From positions 1 through 64,000 of the forward strand of contig CAXKVR010000447.1 in assembly GCA_964058845.1 (NCBI GenBank): a stretch of DNA of 64,000 bases. The letters are read 5' to 3'. Under the pieces are notes generated by a model. That model was not told where the DNA came from. It was given only the letters and a program-made list of their open reading frames with translations, and made no database searches. This DNA comes from Carex sylvatica. Taxonomy: Eukaryota > Streptophyta > Magnoliopsida > Poales > Cyperaceae. How positions within the stretch are numbered: position 1 is the first letter of the stretch; each line of letters begins with the position of its first letter. Positions 25,601-34,883 of the stretch are shown here, one piece after another. Position numbers and translations under genes: made by a program.

Positions 25601-26215
25601 TGTCACACCCCCGGACAACCCGCCGCGCATTTATGCGCCAGGCGTTAAGCACATCACATACATTATCAATAACACATTTAATAAGCCATTATATTAAAGT
25701 AAATGGGGTCCACAAGCAAATAAAAACGGAAAAGTATGTCAGACATGGCTAGTCAAACAGTCACCGCCATATCTACACAATATATTGTTCATACAAACAT
25801 AAAATAAAACAAATAGTGGCCACTTTAATCACTTCCGCTAATTTCCTCACTCGCGGCCTTCCTCCATGTCCTCAGCTTCATTCCCTGGAACCCACATAAA
25901 AGTGGAAACGGGTGAGAGATCGAACTATCTCTCAGTGCGGGATTTAGTTCCAGCCCGGTATTTTCACAAATGAATGCAATTAAGTGATTAAAGTGGCCAC
26001 TATTTGTTTTATTTTATGTTTGTATGAACAATATATTGTGTAGACATGGCGGTGACTGTTTGACTAGCCATGTCTGACATACTTTTCCGTTTTTATTTGC
26101 TTGTGGACCCCATTTACTTTAATATAATGGCTTATTAAATGTGTTATTGATAATGTATGTGATGTGCTTAACGCCTGGCGCATAAATGCGCGGCGGGTTG
26201 TCCGGGGGTGTGACA
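25601..26215 (+). repeat. 5' LTR of gypsy element, palindromic
   Basis: Begins TGTCACACCCCCGGACAACC and ends GGTTGTCCGGGGGTGTGACA. The left arm 25601-25834 and right arm 25982-26215 are both 234 bp and inverted copies; one mismatch was seen by eye (near CCGCCATATC/GACATGGCGG). The 147-bp loop contains a small perfect hairpin, GAGAGAT-CGAACT-ATCTCTC (25914-25933). The TG...CA ends, the adjacent primer-binding site and the target duplication identify it as the LTR. Confidence 0.85.
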
Positions 26216-26222
26216 ACTAAGT

Positions 26223-26236
26223 TGGTATCAGAGCCA
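26223..26236 (+). other. Primer-binding site (tRNA-Met type)
   Basis: TGGTATCAGAGCCA lies 7 bp after the LTR end and is the usual primer site of plant Ty3/gypsy elements primed by initiator tRNA-Met. Confidence 0.9.
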
Positions 26237-26441
26237 GCACATACAATATCAATAAACTTCCGCTAAGAGAGCGTTAGATCATAGACCTAGACTACGTGAG
26301 CTGTGCGTACCATTAGCAACAAATTGATATATTATTTAGTAACGGTACAAATTATTTTGAAGTATAAGGAATATATTTTCCTGAAAGAGTGAACCAAGCT
26401 AATTTTGTAGTAGTTAAACAAAATATATTTTCTTTTCTTAG

Positions 26442-27044
26442 ATGGCAAATCAATTTAACGGACAGCCCGTTTGGCTAGGGGACGGATCCGTGCGACGTGG
26501 GGTCAAGTCAATGGTCGGATGGGTTGACTTGTCCGGGATCACTGCCAACGCGGCAATCTCCGTCAACTGCCCTTACTCCGTCATTTCACCACAAGTAGTG
26601 GAGGCTAGCGGGTTCAGGGTGAAGTACACCGGAAGACGCCGTTTCTTCGCAGGGCTCGAACACAGTGTGGAAGAGCAGTACTGTCCAGAGCTTCGTGTGA
26701 ACACGAAGAATGGAAAGTGGCGAGTGGACCCAATCGTGGGAGACACGGGAGCGTACGAGTTGGTCCTAGGAATGGACTGGTTAAAGGCACATCACGTGTT
26801 AATAGACTGCGCTCATCACACACTGGTGTTCTGGCCACCTCACGAGAAGCCAGTCAAGGCTGTAATGCGGAACCTGACGGGGAATAAGCGCATGCTCGTA
26901 GGGGAGAGACCCCAGGAGAAAGAGGAAGATGCTGCCATAAGGGCCGAAATGGAAGCAGAACCGTTCACCTTGTCTGAAGTTCGAAACGACTGGGCTTACC
27001 ATGTGAAGAACGACCTACTTAAAGGATATTTTAGGACAGGATAG
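26442..27044 (+). CDS. Extra element frame: retropepsin-like domain lacking the catalytic triad
   Basis: A 200-codon open frame between the primer-binding site and gag, preceded by TTTTCTTTTCTTAG, which could also serve as a splice acceptor. It aligns by eye with the element's own protease: both have LSGI, then SVI..x.VE..G, then a PIV...G.Y(E/D)L(V/M)LG(M/L)(D/E)WL block and a (I/V)DC. At the active-site position the protease has [10 protein letters not shown], whereas this frame has ISVNCPYSVI, so the Asp-Thr-Gly is gone and proteolysis is not expected. The tail after about residue 135 is acidic and charged and not recognised. It has no RT or gag motif. It may be a captured, repurposed protease copy (scaffold, inhibitor or dimer partner) or the remnant of a second element. 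It is intact while gag-pol has a late stop. Confidence 0.65.
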   Translation: MANQFNGQPVWLGDGSVRRGVKSMVGWVDLSGITANAAISVNCPYSVISPQVVEASGFRVKYTGRRRFFAGLEHSVEEQYCPELRVNTKNGKWRVDPIVGDTGAYELVLGMDWLKAHHVLIDCAHHTLVFWPPHEKPVKAVMRNLTGNKRMLVGERPQEKEEDAAIRAEMEAEPFTLSEVRNDWAYHVKNDLLKGYFRTG

Positions 27045-27355
27045 GAAATTGAAAAAAATGTGCTAAAGACGTTAAATTTAGTTTTAATCTACACATGTAC
27101 TTTAAATGTTGTGCGGAAGGAACTTAATAAATGCTTTGTTGCAAGAAGTTATACAAATTCAATTGTGACCCTCCTCCTTTCTCTAAATCCCGTTTCTCAG
27201 ATGTCGGGTTTCGTTCCGCTATGACATTCTATAACTAGTAATGGTACATAGCAATGAATACACACATGCACATATATAGATATTGTAGAAACCTTCCAAG
27301 GAAACTGGAGAGGACAATTCCTTACATACTTTATTACCTGCGCAGCGTGATCAAG

Positions 27356-30300
27356 ATGGAAAGAGGAACCCGGTCCAGCAACGACGAGAACACTGCAGGA
27401 GATGAAGATAGAATTCCGCTCGAAAACCCCCAACTGACAGCCCTGCTGCAGGGACTGGAACGAGTGGCTAGAGTAGCCCTGGAGCATGAACAGAGACAAC
27501 CCAGGGAGGCCGACACCTTCTTTGAATGCTACCGCTCGTTCAACTCACTGCGCCCGCCAACGTTCGATGGGACCGGCAATTTCGCAACTGCTGAAAACTG
27601 GATAGCGAACGTCAAGGATAAGTTTCAGATCCTACGAGCCCCAGAAGAGTACAGGGTTGAGCTAGCAACCCAGTGTCTAGAGGGTCATGCCCGTTTCTGG
27701 TGGCAGGAAGTGAAACGCGGGTTGGGAGAAACCGCGAGAGCAACAGAATGGGCCGAATTTGAGAGCCAGTTTGAAAGGCGTTACATGGATGTAATGTCAC
27801 GAGAGGCACTCCATCAACAGTTTACAAGCTTGAAACAGGGAGGCAACTCAGTGACAGAGTATAACTCCAAATTTGAAAATCTGATGCGATATGCACCGGA
27901 TATTGTGCGAGACGACTTCCGCCTCCGACAGCAATACCTCGGGGGACTGAACCCCCGTTTTGCTCAGATCATTGACATTCCGGGAATCAACCGACTGTCA
28001 GATTTAATGTTAAGGGCAACTACTGCGGAGTCATATGACGGCCGCATCAGTCAAGCTGGGGGATCAAGAAATGTACGACCCAAGATGGAACCCATGAAAT
28101 CAGCCCCAAATAGAGGTAATTTCGGGAATGCCCGGCCTAACTACCAGGCTAATCCAGCACCTCGGTGCAACTATTGTGGCCGTAACCATGCATCGGAGCA
28201 ATGCAGCTTCCGTTTGGGAGTGTGTCATCGGTGTAACAAACCAGGACACTTCATCAAGGACTGCCCAGTTCCGCGAAGTTATCCCGGACAGGAAGTGGGA
28301 AATGCAGGTCCGCCTACGCGAGCACCGCTTGGCAGAGGGACTGGTAGCTACAATCCTCCCAGTAACAACCGCAGTGGGAACCAAAAGGTGGGAATGCATG
28401 CGCATGATTGTTGCAATCGTGAGATGGGAGGAAACCCGACAAATGAAGAGTACGAAGGAGGAGATGTGGCCACTGATCTTCTAACAGGTATGTTTGAACT
28501 TTCTGGAATCCCTGCTTTCGTACTTATAGACACTGGTTGTAGTCATTCAGTTATAGCAAAGGAGTGGGTAGAAAAACACGGGGTACCAACTTGGGACTCT
28601 GGTAAATTATTAAACATAAGTACCCCCGCATTGCAATATACCACCCCAGAATTTCGGAGCGTAGGGTTAAAACTCCAAATAGCGGGGAGGGAATTCCCGA
28701 TAAACCCCATAGTTTCTAAGACGGGTCTCTATGATCTAATGTTGGGTCTTGAATGGCTCACTCGAAACGGCGTGACGGTTGACTGCCTGAAAGGGAGGAT
28801 GGTCATCAACAGACCCGGTCTCCATGACCTCTACATTCGACTCAGGAAAAGGGGAGGCGGAACCCCGACAATATCTGCCAGTCAAGCAAGAAGACTCATC
28901 GACAGCGGTAGTTCCGCCTTTGTAGTCACCATAATGCAACACGAGACAGAAACACCAGAGATAATGTCGGTACCTATCGTCTCGGAGTATACCGATGTAT
29001 TTCCGGAGGAGCTGCCAGGGATACCCCCTGATCGGAAAATCGAATTTCATATAGACGTACTCCCCGGTACCCGCCCAATCTCTAAGGCCCCGTACCGGAT
29101 GGCACCGGCGGAACTTAAGGAACTGAAAGTTCAGTTAGAGGAACTCTTAGAACTGGGATTCGTACGGCCAAGCACATCACCGTGGGGCGCACCAGTGCTG
29201 TTCGTTAGGAAGAAAGACGGTAGTATGAGACTCTGCATCGACTATCGGGAACTAAACAAAGTCACAATCAAAAACAAATATCCTCTCCCACGAATTGAAG
29301 ACCTATTCGATCAACTCCAAGGAGCGGCCGTTTATTCCAAGATCGATCTGAGATCGGGGTACCATCAATTGAAGATTCAACCTCAAGATGTAGAGAAGTC
29401 AGCGTTCCGTACCCGTTACGGGCACTATGAATTTACTGTCATGCCATTTGGGTTAACCAATGCTCCTGCAGCATTCATGGATTTGATGAACCGAGTATTC
29501 CATGACCTACTTGATTGCTGCGTCATCGTTTTTATAGATGACATTCTGGTTTATTCGAAGAAGAAAGAAGATCATGCCGAAGACCTACGTACAGTATTAC
29601 AAAGGTTACGAGAACACCAGTTGTACGCCAAATTCTCTAAGTGCGAATTTTGGATGAAAGAAGTTAAATTTTTGGGACACGTAGTGACAGGGGAAGGTAT
29701 CCGGGTCGACCCAGATAAAGTCAAAGCGGTGGTAGAATGGACTCAACCCAAAAGTGTAGCAGATATACACAGTTTCCTAGGGTTAGCGGGATACTACAGG
29801 CGCTTCGTTCCCGGATACTCAAAAACAGCCCGACCCATGACTCAGCTCCTACACAAAGGAACTGTTTTCAAATGGACGGAGAGTCAAGAAGAGAGTTTTC
29901 AGAATTTGAAGAAACTACTGACCAGTGCTCCAGTATTAACATTGCCCAAACCTGACCGAGAGTTCACAGTGTACACTGACGCGTCAAGGAACGGCCTCGG
30001 ATGTGTACTCATGCAAGACGGACAAGTAATCGCTTACGGGTCACGGCAGTTGAAGAACCATAAACAAAACTACCCCACACACGACCTAGAATTAGCAGCG
30101 GTGATTTTTGCACTCAAATCATGGAGACACTACCTCTACGGGGCGAAATGCCGAGTATTCACGGACCACCAAAGCCTAAAGTATGTGTTTACCCAGAAAG
30201 AATTGAACCTGAGACAAAGAAAGTGGCTAGAATTAATGAAGGATTATGACCTAGATATACAATACTTGGCCGGGAAGGCGAATGTGGTGGCAGATGCACT

Positions 30301-31600
30301 CAGTAGGAAGGGAGCGACAAATTTGGCAGAAGTCATAACACAAGAGACAGAACTGATCAAGGAAATGCGACACATGAATTTGGGAGTATGTGTATCTACC
30401 AGCTGGATTCAAGAACAAAATGACATCAAGGGAACCGCGAAGAACGCGGTACTCACCCTAGCGGCTATATCGGTACAACCAGAATTAAAGTCTCGGATAC
30501 GGGACGCGGATCAGGGCGATGAGCAACACCAAAGGTACCGGGAATTGGCCCGTACCAATCCAGCGTCGACCTTCAAGGAAAATGAGGATGGGCTCCTCTA
30601 TTTCAACCAGCGGGTGTGTGTTCCAGAACAGGGGGGACTGAGAGGTGAAATTCTGAAAGAGGCCCACGAATCGGGATATACCATTCACCCAGGAGAGGTA
30701 AAGATGTATAAGGACCTTCGTGCCCAGTTTTGGTGGCCCAACCTGAAGAAAGATGTGTCAGAATTCGTTGCTAGATGTATCACCTGCCAACAGGTGAAAG
30801 CAGAACGGAGGAAGATAGCAGGGTTGCTATATCCAAACTCCAGAGCACAAATGAAGTTCCAAGTTATTACTATGGACTTCATCACTGGGTTACCGCGTAC
30901 CCAAAAGAGATATGACTCAATATGGGTCATTGTGGACACACTAACCAAGGTAGCCCACTTTATACCTCTACGGACCCCTACGTCGGGTGGGGAATTGGCA
31001 GATTTATTTCTTCAATATCAGTTCAAATATCATGGAGTCCCTGAAACCATCATATCAGATCGGGATACGCGATTCACCTCGCATTTCTGGAAAAGCTTCC
31101 AGGAAGCAATGGGAACCCGACTCAATTTCAGTACCGCTCATCACCCCCAGACGGACGGCCAGTCAGAACGTACAATCCAAACCTTAGAGGACATGCTAAG
31201 GGCGTGTGCCATTAATTTCCAAGGGTCATGGGCAGATCACTTGACAATGGCCGAGTTCGCATACAATAATAGCTACCATGCCAGTATCGGCATGGCACCA
31301 TCTGAAGCTTGGTGTGGGCATCGTTGGAAAACCCCCTTGTGGTGGGGAAACCACGGAGAACAACTGCCAACAGGGCCAGAAATGGTAAAGGATTGCGCGG
31401 ACAGAACCCAACTGATCTTAAACCGACTAGGCACTGCTCGAGACAGGCAGAAGAAGTACGCGGATTTGAGGAGACGACCACTAGAGTTCGAAACCGGAAA
31501 TCATGTTTGGTTGAAGGTCTCTCCAAGGAGGGGAGTGAGACGGTTCTGTATAGCAGGAAAACTGAGTCCTAGGTATGTGGGACCATTTGAAATTCTTTGA
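27356..31600 (+). CDS. Ty3/gypsy gag-pol polyprotein
   Basis: One long frame. The Met at 27356 is preferred; an upstream Met at 27254 adds 34 unlikely residues. Domains in order: retrotransposon gag (around 27650-27950, [11 protein letters not shown]), zinc knuckle (about 28230, [14 protein letters not shown]), aspartic protease ([12 protein letters not shown] near 28525), reverse transcriptase (29090-29660, FIDDILVYS), RNase H ([10 protein letters not shown] near 29970 and DHQSLKYV near 30168), integrase zinc finger and DDE core (IISDRDTRF near 31060). The frame ends in TGA at 31598-31600. The same frame stays open after it to 31996 (see next entry). It would supply capsid, copying and integration functions. 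The active-site motifs shown are intact, so damage is slight. Confidence 0.93.
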   Translation: MERGTRSSNDENTAGDEDRIPLENPQLTALLQGLERVARVALEHEQRQPREADTFFECYRSFNSLRPPTFDGTGNFATAENWIANVKDKFQILRAPEEYRVELATQCLEGHARFWWQEVKRGLGETARATEWAEFESQFERRYMDVMSREALHQQFTSLKQGGNSVTEYNSKFENLMRYAPDIVRDDFRLRQQYLGGLNPRFAQIIDIPGINRLSDLMLRATTAESYDGRISQAGGSRNVRPKMEPMKSAPNRGNFGNARPNYQANPAPRCNYCGRNHASEQCSFRLGVCHRCNKPGHFIKDCPVPRSYPGQEVGNAGPPTRAPLGRGTGSYNPPSNNRSGNQKVGMHAHDCCNREMGGNPTNEEYEGGDVATDLLTGMFELSGIPAFVLIDTGCSHSVIAKEWVEKHGVPTWDSGKLLNISTPALQYTTPEFRSVGLKLQIAGREFPINPIVSKTGLYDLMLGLEWLTRNGVTVDCLKGRMVINRPGLHDLYIRLRKRGGGTPTISASQARRLIDSGSSAFVVTIMQHETETPEIMSVPIVSEYTDVFPEELPGIPPDRKIEFHIDVLPGTRPISKAPYRMAPAELKELKVQLEELLELGFVRPSTSPWGAPVLFVRKKDGSMRLCIDYRELNKVTIKNKYPLPRIEDLFDQLQGAAVYSKIDLRSGYHQLKIQPQDVEKSAFRTRYGHYEFTVMPFGLTNAPAAFMDLMNRVFHDLLDCCVIVFIDDILVYSKKKEDHAEDLRTVLQRLREHQLYAKFSKCEFWMKEVKFLGHVVTGEGIRVDPDKVKAVVEWTQPKSVADIHSFLGLAGYYRRFVPGYSKTARPMTQLLHKGTVFKWTESQEESFQNLKKLLTSAPVLTLPKPDREFTVYTDASRNGLGCVLMQDGQVIAYGSRQLKNHKQNYPTHDLELAAVIFALKSWRHYLYGAKCRVFTDHQSLKYVFTQKELNLRQRKWLELMKDYDLDIQYLAGKANVVADALSRKGATNLAEVITQETELIKEMRHMNLGVCVSTSWIQEQNDIKGTAKNAVLTLAAISVQPELKSRIRDADQGDEQHQRYRELARTNPASTFKENEDGLLYFNQRVCVPEQGGLRGEILKEAHESGYTIHPGEVKMYKDLRAQFWWPNLKKDVSEFVARCITCQQVKAERRKIAGLLYPNSRAQMKFQVITMDFITGLPRTQKRYDSIWVIVDTLTKVAHFIPLRTPTSGGELADLFLQYQFKYHGVPETIISDRDTRFTSHFWKSFQEAMGTRLNFSTAHHPQTDGQSERTIQTLEDMLRACAINFQGSWADHLTMAEFAYNNSYHASIGMAPSEAWCGHRWKTPLWWGNHGEQLPTGPEMVKDCADRTQLILNRLGTARDRQKKYADLRRRPLEFETGNHVWLKVSPRRGVRRFCIAGKLSPRYVGPFEIL

Positions 31601-31996
31601 CGAATCGGACCACTTGCCTACGAACTAGCATTACCTCCGGCCCTAGATAAAGTACATCCAGTCTTTCACGTATCTCAACTACGGAAATATATCCGAGATC
31701 CCTCTCACATACTCGACTTCTCGAATTTGGGACTGGACGAAACATTAGAATATGAAGAACGACCAATGAAGATACTAGACACCAAGGAAATCAATCTCCG
31801 ACGTAAGACCATTAGACAAGTATTGGTACAATGGGGACGTCACACCAACCGAGAAACTACTTGGGAAATCGAAGAAACAATGCGCGCAACGTACCCGGAG
31901 TTGTTTGAAGAGATGGACGCCGAGGCTGTTCAGGGGACTGAACAGTATTTCCAAGGGGGGGAGGATGTAACGCCTCTAAATCCGGGTATATTTTAA
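31601..31996 (+). pseudogene. Post-stop C-terminal part of gypsy pol with chromodomain-like tail
   Basis: Continues in the same frame as gag-pol after a single TGA. It encodes the integrase C-terminal region (KVHPVFHVSQLRKYI) and a chromodomain-like end (VQWGRHTNRETTWEIEE). A CGA-to-TGA change at a CpG would explain the stop. Chromodomains steer integration in chromoviruses, so this copy may lack that function unless the stop is read through. The frame runs 31 bases into the 3' LTR. Confidence 0.75.
31953..31965 (+). other. Polypurine tract of gypsy element
   Basis: AAGGGGGGGAGGA lies immediately before the TG that starts the 3' LTR, the expected primer position for plus-strand synthesis. 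Confidence 0.85.
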
Positions 31997-34878
31997 ATTT
32001 AGAATCCAATTTAGAACAAAAAAAAAAATTAATTATTATATAGTTCAGAAAATAATTTATAAAAAGGCAATCAAATAAATAGCAAAACATTTTATAAATT
32101 TACATGAAAGTTATATCTAAATTCTGCATATAATTATAATTATACATTACTTAGGCCAATTAGTAAGCCCAAATTAGAAATATGCAATTCTAAGTTTAAC
32201 CCATATTCAATAATATAATCAACCCAACCCTCTCCTCTCTTCTCATTCCATTGCTCCCTGTGAAAACCTCCTCCCTCTTTTCATTTTTCTGTAAGTTCTT
32301 TTTTTTTTCTCTCTCTCTCTCTCTCTCTTTTGCTCTTCTTGGCCGCCCCCTTCCCCCTCTCCTCTTGGCTGCCGCCGGCCACAAGAGGCCCAGCCGAACC
32401 CCACCCCTCTCTCCCTCTTGTGCCGCCATCTCCCTCTCTTCTCCTTTGGCTAGACGACAGCCACCACCACCGGCCCCCCTCCTCGTTGCCCTCCCCCTCT
32501 AGCCGTGTCTCTCTTTCTCTCTACCATTTCCCTTCCTTTGTGCCGCTGGCCCCCAAGACCTAGAACCAAAAACCCTAGACCCAATAACCCAAATTGCAAA
32601 TTGAACCCTCTTCTATTTTAAAATTGGTCTAGTTTATACAAGAATCAAGGTTATTACTCAAATTTAATTACCAAATTGAATTGGTGGGAAGAATCGAGGG
32701 TGGTAGTTATTTAATTAAATTGGATTGTGGGAAAATGAATTGAGACTTGCAGGTATTGTAAATTACACATTGGAATTGATGTGGATTAAATACTTGTACT
32801 TGACTTATTGGATGACAATTGCCATGAAATAAATATAAATTGTTAATAGGGCTATAGGATTAAGACTTTCTTTACGAGTTTCATGCGAAATTAAGGGTGT
32901 TAAATTGAAATTAAATCCTATAGATTAAGTAGAAATAAGAATCTAATCAAGTGTGTTAAAACTTAGGAGCAAACCGCGAGCCTCTAGGAGACGCTGAGAA
33001 TACGCGAGATCCCAATACACGCTCAAACGAAGTCACTGAGAATACAGGTGCGGGTTCCTGTTTTTTTACAAATAATACAAAATGCATGGATTAAGGTAGG
33101 TAATCCTTTTTCCCAATCTCCAACTCGCATTCATTTGTGAAAATACCCGAATAACCAAAAAGTAAAATAAACCCCAATTTCCTATAAATTCAGATATGCA
33201 AGCTTTTAAAACAATTTCAATCTCCAACTCGCTTCTTTTCTTTAAAAACTTTCACAATCTGGACCCCCACACACGGACGATCCAGCCTTTCCTGTTCAAT
33301 CACATTTTAAAGTTTTGAAATTCCACACTCTGGGAATCCATGCCCGTACATGAAAACCCGGCGAATCGCCACACAAGGACGACCCGAATACCAAACTCTA
33401 GATGGGCCATTGCGGGGACCCATCCGGCGAACCGTCACACAAGGACGACCCGTTCTGTTCACATTTCACACTCTGGACTGCCACACATGGACAGTCCAAC
33501 AAATCACCACACGAGGACGACGCGATTTTCCAAAAATACATGCAGAACCGCCACACAGGGACGGCCCCAATTTAAAACAATGCATTTAAAAACTCTCCGT
33601 TTTCTCATTCACATTCACAATTCCTGTCAGTTCAAATCAATGCATCCAAAATTTCCTATCCATGCAATTCTACACAAAAACAACCGAGTGTTCGACATTC
33701 TCAACATGCAGTTTATCTACCAGATTGGGAAAAAGGATTACCTACCTTAATCCATGCATTTTGTATTATTTGTAAAAAAAACAGGAACCCGCACCTGTAT
33801 TCTCAGTGACTTCGTTTGAGCGTGTATTGGGATCTCGCGTATTCTCAGCGTCTCCTAGAGGCTCGCGGTTTGCTCCTAAGTTTTAACACACTTGATTAGA
33901 TTCTTATTTCTACTTAATCTACATGATTTAATTTCAATTTAACACCCTTAATTTCGCATGAAACTCGTAAAGAAAGTCTTAATCCTATAGCCCTATTAAC
34001 AATTTATATTTATTTCATGGCAATTGTCATCCAATAAGTCAAGTACAAGTATTTAATCCACATCAATTCCAATGTGTAATTTACAATACCTGCAAGTCTC
34101 AATTCATTTTCCCACAATCCAATTTAATTAAATAACTACCACCCTCGATTCTTCCCACCAATTCAATTTGGTAATTAAATTTGAGTAATAACCTTGATTC
34201 TTGTATAAACTAGACCAATTTTAAAATAGAAGAGGGTTCAATTTGCAATTTGGGTTATTGGGTCTAGGGTTTTCGGTTCTAGGTCTTGGGGGCCGGCGGC
34301 ACAAAGGAAGGGAAAGGGTAGAGAGAAAGAGAGACACGGCTAGAGGGGGAGGGCAACGAGGAGGGGGGGGCCGGTGGTGGTGGCTGTCGGCTAGCCAAAG
34401 GAGAAGAGAGGGAGATGGCGGCACAAGAGGGAGAGAGGGGTGGGGTTCGGCTGGGCCTCTTGTGGCCGGCGGCAGCCAAGAGGAGAGGGGGAAGGGGGCG
34501 GCCAAGAAGAGCAAAAGAGAGAGAGAGAGAGAGAGAGAGAAAAAAAGAACTTACAGAAAAATGAAAAGAGGGAGGAGGTTTTCACAGGGAGCAATGGAAT
34601 GAGAAGAGAGGAGAGGGTTGGGTTGATTATATTATTGAATATGGGTTAAACTTAGAATTGCATATTTCTAATTTGGGCTTACTAATTGGGCTAAGTAATG
34701 TATAATTATAATTATATGCAGAATTTAGATATAACTTTCATGTAAATTTATAAAATGTTTTGCTATTTATTTGATTGCCTTTTTATAAATTATTTTCTGA
34801 ACTATATAATAATTAATTTTTTTTTTGTTCTAAATTGGATTCTAAATTTAAAATATACCCGGATTTAGAGGCGTTACA
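31966..34878 (+). repeat. 3' LTR of gypsy element: 2.9-kb palindrome
   Basis: Starts TGTAACGCCTCTAAATCCGG and ends CCGGATTTAGAGGCGTTACA. The left arm 31966-33119 and right arm 33722-34878 are inverted copies differing at roughly 1% of positions by eye, with a few 1-bp indels. The arms carry a CT/GA run (around 32309-32329 and 34518-34542) and a proline-codon-like GC-rich patch that creates spurious open frames. The 602-bp loop (33120-33721) is unique apart from the hairpin-like units. It does not resemble the 5' LTR except for a 21-bp match in opposite orientation (33127-33147 versus 25957-25977). Confidence 0.85.
33259..33568 (+). repeat. Six degenerate hairpin-like units in the 3' LTR loop
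   Basis: Units with the core CCACACANGGACG lie at about 33259-33285, 33357-33386, 33424-33452, 33473-33498, 33501-33527 and 33543-33568. Several can pair: in the fourth, TGGACTG is followed by CCACACATGGA and then CAGTCCA. The stem bases vary together (CTGGA..TCCAG in the first, TGGACTG..CAGTCCA in the fourth), which suggests selection for pairing, though this was judged by eye. Confidence 0.6.
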
Positions 34879-34883
34879 ACTAT

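Larger units (their letters stand above)
25601..34878 (+). mobile_element. Nested Ty3/gypsy (chromovirus-like) element with unequal palindromic LTRs
   Basis: A 9,278-bp unit with TG...CA ends and a perfect 5-bp target duplication ACTAT (25596-25600 and 34879-34883) inside copia gag. Parts: 5' palindromic LTR (25601-26215), primer-binding site (26223), an extra 200-codon frame (26442-27044), gag-pol (27356-31600 plus a segment after a stop), polypurine tract (about 31953-31965), 3' palindromic LTR (31966-34878). The order protease, RT, RNase H, integrase and a chromodomain-like tail place it among Ty3/gypsy chromoviruses, probably near the Tekay/Del group (inference from the primer site and sequence character). 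The two LTRs do not match each other, which is not expected of a normally integrated element. Confidence 0.9.

Noticed and set aside
32251..32563. Open frames rich in Pro, Ser and Leu, mirrored at 34221-34602
   Set aside because: They come from the CT-rich and GC-rich part of the palindromic LTR arms and appear on both arms as mirror images; not genes.
33259..33568. Possible CRISPR-like array
   Set aside because: Units are degenerate, unevenly spaced and lie in a plant LTR; there are no true repeats and spacers.
33340..33750. 136-codon frame with repeated RTTR/HTRT residues
   Set aside because: It is the translation of the hairpin-like DNA units in the LTR loop, not a protein repeat.
34384..34602. 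GA-run-containing frame (Arg/Glu repeats) as a coiled-coil gene
   Set aside because: Translation of a GA microsatellite in the LTR arm.
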